From Cyclobacterium marinum DSM 745 (lineage in GTDB: Bacteria > Bacteroidota > Bacteroidia > Cytophagales > Cyclobacteriaceae): 64,000 bases of DNA. Below are positions 51,642-61,053 of this stretch, one piece after another. The stretch is taken from positions 558,001 to 622,000 of the forward strand of contig NC_015914.1 of assembly GCF_000222485.1 (NCBI RefSeq), given 5' to 3'. The number at the start of each line of letters is the position of its first letter. The stretch's first letter is position 1. The position numbers and the translations under genes are program-made. The notes beneath the pieces are model-generated. The model made no database searches and was not told the origin of the DNA. It worked only from the letters and a program-made list of their open reading frames with translations.

Positions 51642-53207
51642 ATGCACTTAAATTATCACTTCTTTAAGTTTTTATGCCCTGCGCTTCAAAGTGAAATTTC
51701 GGGAGGAACAGTTGTCGCTTGCTTTTCCCAAAACAAAGAAGAATTAATCATTGAAATAAAAAGAAGGGATGGCCGGCCATTTTACATTAGAGCTTTACTA
51801 TTGCCTTCGAATCCATGCCTAAGTTTTCCGAAAGATTTTAAAAGAAGCAAAAAAAACAATGTAGATCTTTTTCCTGAAGCCATCGGTAAAAAGATAACTG
51901 AACTACGCTTACTCAGCTTCGAGCGGGCATTTTATTTTATTTTGGATGAAGACCAAGCCTTACTGTTTAAGATGCATGGAAGCCGATCAAATATTCTCTA
52001 TTTCTCCGAAAAAGAAAATCTCCCATCCAATATTTTCAGGAAAGAACTAAAAGAAGACCAAACGATAAAAATTCAAGGCTTAGAAAAAGACCTGACACTC
52101 ACATGGGAAAGATTCAAGGAGTTAGAAGGCAATGCTTCCCAATTTTTGCCCACTTTAGGTAAACTCCCAAGAGCTTGGCTAAAAGAGGCAGGTTACCTGG
52201 AAGCCGGCCTGGAAGAGCGATTTTCATTGATGACCGAGCTCTTAGCAATGATGGAAGTACCATTTTTCTCAATTTTTAAGAAAAATGACAATTACTTGCT
52301 TAGTCTATTACCCTATCAATCAGCAATTGCAAGCACTTCTGATCCCCTTGAAGCTTGCAATCTTTATTTTCAGAAGGCCGTTGTAAGAAAAAACTTTGAA
52401 TCGGTAAAAAATCAATTGCTCCGAAACCTCAATGAGCGGAGAAAAAAAACGTTAAATTACATCCATAAAACCAGAGATAAACTCGAAAGCATGGAGAAGG
52501 AACCACCTCCAAGCCAAACAGCAGATGTTATCATGGCCAATCTCCATCAAATTCCTAGCGGGGCTGACAAAGTAGATCTTTTTGATTTTTATACTAATTC
52601 AACCCGGGAAATAATTTTAAAAAGAGGGCTTAGCCCTCAAAAGTTTGCGGAACAACTATATAAAAAGAGCAAGAATAAGAAAATTGAGTTTGACCAATTG
52701 AGAAAAAACCTGGCCCAGAAGGAAATGGATCTGGATGAAATTGCTAAGGAAGAAGAGACGATTAACTATTCGGAGGATTTTAGATCCATAAAGACATTGC
52801 TCAAAAAAGAAAATAAATTTTCTACTGCTAAGCCTCAGGTTCAATTGCCCTATAAGCGGTTTGAAGTTGAGGGATTTGAGGTCTGGGTTGGTAAATCAGC
52901 CAAGGCCAATGATGAGTTATTGAGAAGGTACACGTGGAAAGAAGATATTTGGCTACATGCCAAAGACGTTTCAGGCTCACATGTCATTATTAAAACCCAA
53001 TCAGGAATGACCCCTACTAAACAAGTTTTGGAACGAGCAGCAGCTTTAGCAGCCCATTATTCAAAGAATAAAACAGCATCTTTAGCTCCGGTCATTTATA
53101 CTCCATGTAAATACGTGAGGAAAGTCAAAGGCTCACTTCCGGGGGCTGTGATGGTGGATCGCGAAAAAGTCATATTAATTAAACCTGAGGGGCCTGAGGA
53201 AATGTAA
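51642..53207 (+). CDS. NFACT-family RNA-binding protein (RqcH/Rqc2-like)
   Basis: A 521-residue protein with an N-terminal NFACT-N segment, a long coiled coil (about residues 260-410, EQLYKKSKNKKIEFDQLRKN) and a C-terminal NFACT-R domain. The latter contains VWVGKSAKANDELLRRYTWK, DIWLHAKDVSGSHVIIKTQ and VKGSLPGAVMVDREKVI. RqcH binds obstructed 50S subunits and recruits tRNA-Ala for C-terminal tailing in ribosome rescue. The N-terminal part is shorter and less conserved than in Bacillus RqcH, so tailing activity is not certain. Confidence 0.88.
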   Translation: MHLNYHFFKFLCPALQSEISGGTVVACFSQNKEELIIEIKRRDGRPFYIRALLLPSNPCLSFPKDFKRSKKNNVDLFPEAIGKKITELRLLSFERAFYFILDEDQALLFKMHGSRSNILYFSEKENLPSNIFRKELKEDQTIKIQGLEKDLTLTWERFKELEGNASQFLPTLGKLPRAWLKEAGYLEAGLEERFSLMTELLAMMEVPFFSIFKKNDNYLLSLLPYQSAIASTSDPLEACNLYFQKAVVRKNFESVKNQLLRNLNERRKKTLNYIHKTRDKLESMEKEPPPSQTADVIMANLHQIPSGADKVDLFDFYTNSTREIILKRGLSPQKFAEQLYKKSKNKKIEFDQLRKNLAQKEMDLDEIAKEEETINYSEDFRSIKTLLKKENKFSTAKPQVQLPYKRFEVEGFEVWVGKSAKANDELLRRYTWKEDIWLHAKDVSGSHVIIKTQSGMTPTKQVLERAAALAAHYSKNKTASLAPVIYTPCKYVRKVKGSLPGAVMVDREKVILIKPEGPEEM

Positions 53208-53357
53208 AGCCAAATCTGTTTTTCCCAAAGCCATTTTTTATAATTAACCTTTGTCGAAGCCTTAACAGTAGGCTGATTAAAAGCACTTGTTTGCAAATTA
53301 TTTTTTCCACTAAATGTGCTACAAACCTTCTTTTGGATAAACCGGGCTAAACCCAGT

Positions 53358-53399
53358 AAAAAAATAAAATGGCAGCCTAATCAATCAGACTGCCATTTT
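53358..53399 (-). terminator. Intrinsic terminator of pyk
   Basis: The stem AAAATGGCAG (53366-53375) pairs with CTGCCATTTT (53390-53399). On the minus strand the hairpin is followed by a T-rich run complementary to 53358-53369. It serves pyk; the plus-strand gene ends 160 bases away. Confidence 0.82.
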
Positions 53400-53443
53400 C
53401 CTAAAGAAATGAACCAACATTTCCGGTTTTATCACCGTGGAGA

Positions 53444-54874
53444 TTAATCCACCACATGAATCTTCAACATATTGGTTTTACCTTTTGCTTTTAGTGGCAT
53501 GCTGGCAGTATTGATAACAATATCGCCTGCTGACACATGTTTTTCAGATTTTAATCTTTCTTGAATATCATGGAAAGTACCATCTGTGGACACTTGGCTA
53601 TCGTAATAAAAAGCCCTTACCCCCCAGACCAAACTTAATTGCGTTAACAATTTCTTGTTCCGAGTAAAGATAAAGATATCGGCTGAAGGACGGTGTGACG
53701 AAATACGCAATGCTGTAAATCCGGAGGTTGTAATTCCGACAATTGCCTTGGCTTTTACATTTCTAGACAACCTACTAGCCATTAGCAATAAATTATTGCT
53801 TAGGAAGCTTTCAGTATCTTCAGGGATTTTGTAGAGGTTGTGGTACACTTCTCCATTGACCTCAATATGATCGATAATACTGCTCATTGCCTTTACCGCT
53901 GCAATAGGAAATTTTCCTGAAGCTGTTTCTGCAGAAAGCATCACTGCATCAGCCCCATCCAAAACAGCTGATGCTACATCATTGGTTTCTGCTCTTGTCG
54001 GCCTTGGGTTTACGATCATGCTTTCCATCATTTGGGTAGCAATAATTACAGGCTTACAGGCGAGCTTACATTTCTCTACCATTTTTTTCTGCCATAGTGG
54101 AACAATTTCCATAGGCACTTCTACGCCAAGGTCTCCCCTAGCCACCATAATTGCATCTGTAGCATTGATGATTTCATCAATGTTCTCCAGTGCTTCAGGC
54201 TTTTCTATTTTGGCAACAATTTTACAAGATTTACCGGCTTTTTTAATTCTTTCCCTAAGGTCCAGAATATCATCGGCACTTCTTACAAAAGAAAGGGCAA
54301 TCCAATCTACTTCATTTTCCAAGCCAAACTCAAGGTCAACCAAGTCTTTTTCTGTAAGAGATGGTGCGCTAATTTTTGTATTGGGAAGGTTGATACCCTT
54401 TCTGGATTTCAAAATGCCACCATGTACTACGGTACAATCCACATTTTTTCCATCTGTTTTAAGCACTACCAATTCCAAATTTCCATCATCGATAAGGATA
54501 CGGTCACCTTTGACCACATCATTGGGCAAATTTTGGTAAACTGTGCTCACCAAACTGGCTGTCCCCACCACAGGGTCGTTTGTAATGGTAATGGGATCTC
54601 CGGGCTTAATCAGCACCTCATTATTTTCCACCTCACCCACTCTAATTTTTGGTCCCTGGAGATCCTGCAATATCCCTGTACTAAGGTTCAGGCTGTCATT
54701 CATTTCACGGATGGTTTTAATGACTGCCGCATGAATGCTATGATCGCCATGGGAGAAGTTTAACCTGAAAATATCAGCCCCGGCCATCACAAGCTCCGTA
54801 ATGGTTTCCTTATTATTACTGGCAGGACCAATAGTAGCTAATATTTTGGTTTTATTAAAAATAGGTACTCTCAT
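53444..54874 (-). CDS. pyk: Pyruvate kinase
   Basis: It makes pyruvate and ATP from phosphoenolpyruvate. 476 residues with the normal domain order. Motifs: TKILATIGPASNN, FRLNFSHGDHSIH, the active-site stretch IVAKIEKPEALENIDEII, IMVARGDLGVEVPMEIVP, and KPVIIATQMMESMIVNPRPT. The C-terminal allosteric domain ends in INTASMPLKAKGKTNMLKIH. It is followed by a terminator at 53358-53399; the IPExxxVDY gene lies 11 bases upstream, probably in one operon. Confidence 0.97.
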   Translation of the reverse strand: MRVPIFNKTKILATIGPASNNKETITELVMAGADIFRLNFSHGDHSIHAAVIKTIREMNDSLNLSTGILQDLQGPKIRVGEVENNEVLIKPGDPITITNDPVVGTASLVSTVYQNLPNDVVKGDRILIDDGNLELVVLKTDGKNVDCTVVHGGILKSRKGINLPNTKISAPSLTEKDLVDLEFGLENEVDWIALSFVRSADDILDLRERIKKAGKSCKIVAKIEKPEALENIDEIINATDAIMVARGDLGVEVPMEIVPLWQKKMVEKCKLACKPVIIATQMMESMIVNPRPTRAETNDVASAVLDGADAVMLSAETASGKFPIAAVKAMSSIIDHIEVNGEVYHNLYKIPEDTESFLSNNLLLMASRLSRNVKAKAIVGITTSGFTALRISSHRPSADIFIFTRNKKLLTQLSLVWGVRAFYYDSQVSTDGTFHDIQERLKSEKHVSAGDIVINTASMPLKAKGKTNMLKIHVVD

Positions 54875-54885
54875 TTTCTATATAT

Positions 54886-55314
54886 TTAATATGTTAACAG
54901 GTTTTCTTTTGATTTTAGCTTAATCGTATCAATTTTCACAATACTGTGTATTCCTCTTGCATTAGAAAGGGCGTCAATATACGTATTTAAATCCACTTCA
55001 TCTGTAAAGTCTTGGCAGAGTAAAAAGTAATCCATACTCTGGAGTTCCGGAATCAGGTATCTTGAGCCTCCGCCTACCGGATATGACTTATTTTTGAGTA
55101 GTTGAATAAATCCGTGTTCTTTTTTTAACATAAATTGAGAAATAATTAAATCCGGTTGATTCAAGAATTCCAAGTGATAATCTTCAGTCTTTTTTAAACG
55201 AATCCCCAAAGTTGTATTGATCAGCCAGGCTAACTTATAGTCCTTTAAAGGGGCTACAAGGCCTAAAAGATCAAAATCGAAGGTGGTTTCATAAAGAAGC
55301 TTGCTTTTCTTCAT
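54886..55314 (-). CDS. IPExxxVDY family protein
   Basis: A 142-residue Bacteroidota protein named for its motif, present here as IPELQSMDYFLLCQDF near residue 88. No signal peptide or membrane segment. The function is unknown; members regularly sit upstream of pyruvate kinase, as here (11 bases). It is divergent from acpP. Confidence 0.9.
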   Translation of the reverse strand: MKKSKLLYETTFDFDLLGLVAPLKDYKLAWLINTTLGIRLKKTEDYHLEFLNQPDLIISQFMLKKEHGFIQLLKNKSYPVGGGSRYLIPELQSMDYFLLCQDFTDEVDLNTYIDALSNARGIHSIVKIDTIKLKSKENLLTY

Positions 55315-55462
55315 TCAGGAAGAATTTAAAAGCTCAAAGGTAAAAATTTTATTTCAACTTCTAACTTTGAGCGAAAGTTCTTAATTTAGTTTGTCATTTT
55401 TTTTGACATTAAGGTATTAAATAATTTTCTTTGCGGTGTGTTTAAACTAAACTGATCACAAA

Positions 55463-55699
55463 ATGTCTGAAATTGCACAAAAAGTAAAAGCCATTATCGT
55501 TGATAAGTTAGGCGTCGAAGAATCTGAAGTTACTCCTGAAGCGAGCTTTACCAATGACCTTGGTGCTGATTCTTTAGATACAGTGGAACTTATCATGGAA
55601 TTCGAAAAAGAATTCAACATTTCTATTCCGGATGACCAGGCTGAGCAGATCGGTACGGTTGGTCAGGCTGTTAGCTATTTGGAAGCTAACGTAAAATAA
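55463..55699 (+). CDS. acpP: Acyl carrier protein
   Basis: A 78-residue acidic carrier of growing fatty acyl chains. The phosphopantetheine serine is in [20 protein letters not shown] near residue 38, with the typical helix II and the end [18 protein letters not shown]. It is 19 bases upstream of fabF, in the order acpP-fabF-rnc found across Bacteroidota. Confidence 0.98.
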   Translation: MSEIAQKVKAIIVDKLGVEESEVTPEASFTNDLGADSLDTVELIMEFEKEFNISIPDDQAEQIGTVGQAVSYLEANVK

Positions 55700-55718
55700 C
55701 CCATACTTAAAATCATTT

Positions 55719-56972
55719 ATGAATTTAAGAAGAGTTGTAGTAACAGGTTTAGGTGCCCTTACACCAATCGGCAATACTGTCCCGGAATTCTGGGACGGCT
55801 TGTCGAATGGTGTAAGCGGTGCTGCGCCTATTACCCGTTTTGATGCCTCAAAATTCAAAACCCAATTTGCCTGCGAAGTAAAAGATTTGGACATACTTCA
55901 ATTTATGGACCGAAAAGAGTCCAGAAAAATTGATCCGTATTCCCAATATGCAATGGTAGCTGTCGCTGAAGCCATGCAAGACTCCGGGCTAGACCTAGAT
56001 AAGATAGACCTTACCAGAGCCGGAGTAATCTGGGGATCTGGGATAGGTGGATTGAAAACCTTTCAGGATGAAGTAACAAGCTTTTCCGGAGGAGATGGTA
56101 CACCAAGATTTAACCCTTTTTTCATCCCTAAAATGATAGCTGATATCGCTGCAGGGTTTATTTCCATTAAATATGGATTCCAAGGGCCTAATTTTGCAAC
56201 CGTCTCAGCCTGTGCCTCTGCTACCAACGCCTTGATAGATGCATTCAATTACATCCGACTAGGAAAAGCCAACATATTTATATCCGGAGGATCAGAAGCA
56301 GCAGTTACTGAAGCAGGTGTAGGAGGGTTTAATGCTTTGAAGGCTTTGTCTCAAAGAAATGAGGACCCAGCAACTGCCTCCCGACCTTTTGACAAAGACA
56401 GGGATGGTTTTGTATTGGGAGAAGGTGCCGGTGCATTAATTTTGGAAGAATACGAACATGCGAAAGCACGGGGTGCCAAAATTTATGCAGAATTAATCGG
56501 TGGCGGAATGACTGGCGATGCCCATCATATCACTGCACCACATCCAGAAGGACGAGGAGCAGCAAACGTGATGAAATTCGCTCTTGAAGATGCCGGTTTA
56601 AAACCTGAGGCCATAGATTATATTAATGTGCATGGTACTTCCACTCCTCTTGGAGATCTTAGTGAAGTAAAAGCCATTAAAAATATCTTTGGTGATCACG
56701 CGTACAATTTGAATATCAGTAGTACAAAATCCATGACAGGTCACCTTCTGGGAGCTGCAGGTGCTGTAGAAGCCATAGCATCCATTTTGGCTATGAGAAA
56801 CAGTCTTATTCCACCTACCATCAATCATTTTACTGATGATGAGGAAGTGGATGAAAAACTGAACCTCACTTTTAATAAAGCCCAGAAAAAAGAGGTCAAT
56901 GTAGCACTGAGTAACACTTTTGGTTTTGGTGGACATAACTGTTCTATCATTTTCAAAAAAATAGCAGAATAA
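55719..56972 (+). CDS. fabF: Beta-ketoacyl-ACP synthase II
   Basis: A condensing enzyme of fatty-acid elongation, 417 residues. The start is RRVVVTGLGALTPIGNTVPE. The active-site Cys is in TVSACASATNALIDAFNYI near residue 165. Catalytic His residues are in NVHGTSTPLGDLSEVKAI and STKSMTGHLLGAAGAVEA. The final NTFGFGGHNCSIIFKK is typical. Part of the acpP-fabF-rnc cluster. Confidence 0.97.
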   Translation: MNLRRVVVTGLGALTPIGNTVPEFWDGLSNGVSGAAPITRFDASKFKTQFACEVKDLDILQFMDRKESRKIDPYSQYAMVAVAEAMQDSGLDLDKIDLTRAGVIWGSGIGGLKTFQDEVTSFSGGDGTPRFNPFFIPKMIADIAAGFISIKYGFQGPNFATVSACASATNALIDAFNYIRLGKANIFISGGSEAAVTEAGVGGFNALKALSQRNEDPATASRPFDKDRDGFVLGEGAGALILEEYEHAKARGAKIYAELIGGGMTGDAHHITAPHPEGRGAANVMKFALEDAGLKPEAIDYINVHGTSTPLGDLSEVKAIKNIFGDHAYNLNISSTKSMTGHLLGAAGAVEAIASILAMRNSLIPPTINHFTDDEEVDEKLNLTFNKAQKKEVNVALSNTFGFGGHNCSIIFKKIAE

Positions 56973-56974
56973 AT

Positions 56975-57718
56975 TTGAAATTACTTCGGTTGCTCAGAAT
57001 TCAAGAGCTAACTTATAATAAGAAAGATAAAAGGCTTGCTTACGCTATTAAAAACATAGTGGGTAGCAAGCCTTTAAATTTATCTCTCTATAGACTTGCG
57101 TTCAGACATGTTTCTGCATCGAAAGAAATTAAAGCCGGTGTAAAAATTAGTAATGAGCGCCTTGAATACCTGGGAGATGCAGTATTGGGCACCATTGTGG
57201 CCGAATTCCTCTTCCAAAAATTCCCCTATCGTGACGAAGGTTTTCTTACCGAAACAAGATCTAGAATTGTCAACAGAGAATCCCTGAACCAAGTGGGTCA
57301 AAAAATCGGATTGCCTAAAATTGTGGAATCCGAAATGGGCAACAAAGTACCCTATAGTTTCAAATCTCTTTATGGAGATACGCTGGAAGCCCTGATCGGT
57401 GCCATTTATTTAGACCGAGGATACTATTTTTGCAGAAAGTTCATCAACAGTAGGTTAATCAATCCTTTTTTTGACTTGGACAATATCATTGCCACTACAA
57501 CCAATTTTAAAAGCAAAATTATAGAGTGGTCTCAAAAAGACAATAAAGAAATAGACTTTAAACTAAAATCTGTAGAAGGCAGCCAACGTTTCAAGGAGTT
57601 TAAAGTAGAATTGAACATCAATGGTACACCTTTCTCAGAAGGGAAAGGGGCTACCAAGAAAAAAGCTGAACAGGAAGCTGCAAGAATAGCCTGCGAAAAA
57701 CTACAGATAATCCCCTAA
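56975..57718 (+). CDS. rnc: Ribonuclease III
   Basis: A double-strand-specific endonuclease for rRNA and mRNA processing, 247 residues. The signature ERLEYLGDAVLGTIVAEFLF holds the catalytic Glu and Asp. SLYGDTLEALIGAIYLDRGY is the second catalytic block. The C-terminal dsRBD ends with GKGATKKKAEQEAARIACEK. The start is TTG at 56975, two bases after the fabF stop; it gives the usual Bacteroidota N-terminal extension (NKKDKRLAYAIKNIVG). Confidence 0.95.
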   Translation: MKLLRLLRIQELTYNKKDKRLAYAIKNIVGSKPLNLSLYRLAFRHVSASKEIKAGVKISNERLEYLGDAVLGTIVAEFLFQKFPYRDEGFLTETRSRIVNRESLNQVGQKIGLPKIVESEMGNKVPYSFKSLYGDTLEALIGAIYLDRGYYFCRKFINSRLINPFFDLDNIIATTTNFKSKIIEWSQKDNKEIDFKLKSVEGSQRFKEFKVELNINGTPFSEGKGATKKKAEQEAARIACEKLQIIP

Positions 57719-57758
57719 ATAAAAGCATTCCTAAACCGGTCTTAAAAAAAATATCCTC

Positions 57759-59615
57759 ATGTCTCCAATACTTCTCGCTGGTGCCACGCTCAATCAAACT
57801 CCATTGGACTGGGAAGGTAACCTAGACAATATTATTCAGGCCATTGCTATGGCCAAAGAAAAAAATGTTGACCTCCTGTGCTTGCCGGAATTAAGTATTA
57901 CAGGGTACGGAAGTGAAGACCTATTTTTGAGCTATTGGTACCCTAAGAAAGCACTGGACAGTCTACAAAAAATCCTTCCTTATACCCAAGACATTACCGT
58001 TTTGGTGGGCCTGCCCTGCAGAATCCACAGTCAATTGTACAATTGCATGGCAGTATTAGAAGACAGGGAAATTCTTGGCTTTGTAGCCAAACAATTTTTA
58101 GCCATAGATGGAGTCCATTATGAAGGCAGGTGGTTTACCCCCTGGAAAGCAGGAGAGGTAACCACCATTGAATGCTTTGATGGCAAATACCCATTCGGAG
58201 ACATTATTTTCGATAAACATGGTCATAAATACGGTTTCGAAATCTGTGAAGATGCTTGGAGGGGGAGCAAAAGACCCGGACATCGCCTTAAAAAAAGAGG
58301 GGTAGACATTATATTTAATCCCAGTGCAAGTCATTTTGCCATGGGCAAAAGTGAACAAAGAGAATTACTGGTAAAAGAGAGTTCCAAGGAATTAGGTGTG
58401 GCCTATTTTTATGTCAATTTATTGGGCAATGAAAGTGGCCGAATGATTTTTGATGGGGAAGTACTTTACGCTGAGGAGGGAGAAGTTTTGCTAAAAAACA
58501 AATTGCTTTCCTTCCAATCTGTTCAACTTCAAACTATTCATTTCCCGGCCAAAGGTGCCAAACCTTTACAGTTGACACACAATTCCCAAACTAAAAACGA
58601 GGAATTTATGGCAGCCTCCACATTGGCGCTTTTTGACTACCTCAGAAAGAGTCGAAGCAGGGGGTTTGTCCTTTCCCTAAGTGGTGGCGCAGACTCCTCC
58701 ACCATAGCCATATTGGTTGCAGATATGGTAAAAAGAGGTGTGGAGATGTTAGGAGCCCCATTGTTTCTGAAAAAAATCCATAGAGAGAATGACATCAGCC
58801 CAAGCAGCAATACCAAAGAAATCATAAAGGAAATTTTCACCACAGCTTATCAAGGAACAAGAAACTCTTCAACTGCCACGTTAAACAGTGCACAAAATCT
58901 TGCCAAAAGCTTGGGTGCCACTTTCCACCATTGGACAATAGATGAAGAAGTTTCTTCCTATACCCATAAAATAGAAAATGCACTAGGCAGAAAGCTCAGC
59001 TGGGAAAAAGACGACATTGCCCTTCAAAATATTCAGGCAAGAGCAAGGTCCCCCATTATTTGGATGCTGGCCAATATTAAAAATTTCTTGCTACTTAGCA
59101 CTTCTAATCGAAGTGAGGGAGATCTTGGCTATGCAACAATGGACGGGGATACTAGTGGCAGCATTTCACCTATTGCAGCGGTCAGCAAAGATTTTATTTT
59201 GCAATGGTTAAGGTGGGCAGAAAAGGAAAAAGCTTATGAGGGTTTAAGTTATGTCAACTCTTTGCAACCTACTGCTGAATTAAGGCCACAGGAACGTAGC
59301 CAGACAGATGAAGATGATCTTATGCCTTACCCCATTATTTCTGCCATAGAAAAACTGGCTATCAGAGACAGGAGATCACCTATGGATGTATACCTTATTT
59401 TGAAAGAAGAAATTTCTCTTGAACCATCTGTATTAAAAGGTTACATTGCCAAATTCTTTAGGTTATGGTCAATTAATCAATGGAAGAGGGAGAGATTGGC
59501 TGTTTCTTTTCATTTGGATGAGTTCAATGTTGACCCAAAAACATGGTACAGGTTTCCGGTTTTATCCGGTGGGTACCGGGAAGAATTGGCTTTAATGGAA
59601 AAACTTGAAGAATAA
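57759..59615 (+). CDS. nadE: Glutamine-dependent NAD+ synthase
   Basis: It amidates nicotinic acid adenine dinucleotide to NAD+. 618 residues with two domains. The N-terminal nitrilase-type glutaminase has Glu in LCLPELSITGYGSEDLF, Lys in FVAKQFLAIDGVHYEGRW and the nucleophile Cys in YGFEICEDAWRGSK. The C-terminal synthetase domain has the PP-loop SLSGGADSSTIAILVAD and STSNRSEGDLGYATMDGD. No odd features. Confidence 0.96.
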   Translation: MSPILLAGATLNQTPLDWEGNLDNIIQAIAMAKEKNVDLLCLPELSITGYGSEDLFLSYWYPKKALDSLQKILPYTQDITVLVGLPCRIHSQLYNCMAVLEDREILGFVAKQFLAIDGVHYEGRWFTPWKAGEVTTIECFDGKYPFGDIIFDKHGHKYGFEICEDAWRGSKRPGHRLKKRGVDIIFNPSASHFAMGKSEQRELLVKESSKELGVAYFYVNLLGNESGRMIFDGEVLYAEEGEVLLKNKLLSFQSVQLQTIHFPAKGAKPLQLTHNSQTKNEEFMAASTLALFDYLRKSRSRGFVLSLSGGADSSTIAILVADMVKRGVEMLGAPLFLKKIHRENDISPSSNTKEIIKEIFTTAYQGTRNSSTATLNSAQNLAKSLGATFHHWTIDEEVSSYTHKIENALGRKLSWEKDDIALQNIQARARSPIIWMLANIKNFLLLSTSNRSEGDLGYATMDGDTSGSISPIAAVSKDFILQWLRWAEKEKAYEGLSYVNSLQPTAELRPQERSQTDEDDLMPYPIISAIEKLAIRDRRSPMDVYLILKEEISLEPSVLKGYIAKFFRLWSINQWKRERLAVSFHLDEFNVDPKTWYRFPVLSGGYREELALMEKLEE

Positions 59616-59645
59616 ATCAACGACTATCATCAAAAAGAATAAACC

Positions 59646-60749
59646 ATGATTAATAGTATTTTGTATTACGTCGTTTGGAGTCCCAATCCTTCGATTTTTT
59701 CAGGATTTGACAGGTTGCGTTGGTACAGCTTGTTGTTTGCTATGGGGTTTATAATCTCTCAACAATTCATGATTCATTTCTTTAAAAAGGAAGGACATGA
59801 TGAAAACCTGGTTGACAAATTGACGATTTATATGGTACTGGCTACCATTATTGGAGCAAGATTGGGTCACGTTCTATTTTATGAACCCCAGCGCTACCTA
59901 AGCAACCCTATAGATATTTTAAAAGTTTGGGAAGGAGGTCTTGCCAGCCACGGCGCTGCTATCGCCATCCTTTTCGCCTTATGGCTTTATGCTAAGAGAA
60001 CACCCGGCCAATCTTATTTGTGGGTTGTAGACAGAATTGTTATTGTAGTGGCCCTAACCGGAGCTTTGATTCGTTTCGGAAATTTAATGAATTCAGAAAT
60101 TGGTGGAAAAGCAACAGGTACAGACAGTGGCTTTGTATTTGCCAGAGAAACTGAAGAAATTCTAGCTACCATGAATCTTCCCATAATTTCGATCAATGCT
60201 TATAAACCGGAAGATCGCCAAGGAGAGCTTTCAGGAGATGGTCGTGTACCGGTAAATTTTGACATTGAAATTGAAAAGGGTGGTTTTGATGAATCGAATC
60301 TAAAATCTGTACTGGAGCGTGATGTTAAATATGCATTGACAAGGTTTGCAAGTTCCAAAAAATACATGGCCGAAGCCCCTGAGGCTCCATTAAATCTGGT
60401 AATTAAAGATCAAGGGGATCATTACTTGGCTGTAGTTAAAACCTTTGGCCTTGCCAAACACCCTACTCAAATTTATGAATCTATAACCTATTTTCTCATT
60501 TTCCTATTGTTGTTCCTAGGCTGGAGAAAATACAAAGAAAAAATACCTGAAGGTTTATACCTGGGATTATTCTTAATCTCAGTTTTCGGAATGCGCTTTG
60601 TTTGGGAATTTTTCAAGGAAAATCAAGTTGATTTTGAAGATAATCTCACATTCAATATGGGGCAAGCTTTAAGTATTCCACTGGTAATTATAGGTTTAGG
60701 CTTGATCGTTTATTCCTTGAAAAATAAAAAAGGGACAAGCACCCCTTAA
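59646..60749 (+). CDS. lgt: Prolipoprotein diacylglyceryl transferase
   Basis: An inner-membrane enzyme that attaches diacylglycerol to the lipobox cysteine of prolipoproteins. 367 residues, longer than the E. coli enzyme because of an insertion of about 75 residues (around 170-250) usual in Bacteroidota. Motifs: DRLRWYSLLFAMGFIISQQF, GGLASHGAAIAILFALW (catalytic His), RFGNLMNSEIGGKATG (signature) and LAKHPTQIYESITYF. It serves the many lipoproteins of the window. Confidence 0.95.
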   Translation: MINSILYYVVWSPNPSIFSGFDRLRWYSLLFAMGFIISQQFMIHFFKKEGHDENLVDKLTIYMVLATIIGARLGHVLFYEPQRYLSNPIDILKVWEGGLASHGAAIAILFALWLYAKRTPGQSYLWVVDRIVIVVALTGALIRFGNLMNSEIGGKATGTDSGFVFARETEEILATMNLPIISINAYKPEDRQGELSGDGRVPVNFDIEIEKGGFDESNLKSVLERDVKYALTRFASSKKYMAEAPEAPLNLVIKDQGDHYLAVVKTFGLAKHPTQIYESITYFLIFLLLFLGWRKYKEKIPEGLYLGLFLISVFGMRFVWEFFKENQVDFEDNLTFNMGQALSIPLVIIGLGLIVYSLKNKKGTSTP

Positions 60750-60757
60750 AAACTAAA

Positions 60758-60979
60758 TCAAGGGACAGGGTCATGGCCCTGTCCTCCCCATGGATGACAC
60801 CTACCTATTCGCTTGATTCCCAACCATCCACCTTTCAAAACACCATGTTTCAAAATGGCCTCTTTGGTATATTGACTACAGGTTGGGTAATAACGGCAGG
60901 ACCTCGGTATCAAGGGAGAAATAGCATATTGATAAATCAATATTGGAAATACAGCAATATTTTTCACTATTTTCTTCAC
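60758..60979 (-). CDS. yidD: Membrane protein insertion efficiency factor YidD
   Basis: A 73-residue YidD/UPF0161 protein. The family core is present: [20 protein letters not shown], then [20 protein letters not shown] and the end [14 protein letters not shown]. It assists YidC in inserting inner-membrane proteins. Three cysteines are conserved. It is encoded convergently with lgt, 8 bases between stops. Confidence 0.95.
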   Translation of the reverse strand: MKKIVKNIAVFPILIYQYAISPLIPRSCRYYPTCSQYTKEAILKHGVLKGGWLGIKRIGRCHPWGGQGHDPVP

Positions 60980-61053
60980 TTTTTCGTATTTACATTAAAC
61001 AAGTTAATTTATATAAATAAAGTTCTATTTCTTACATCAAAATTTAGATTCTC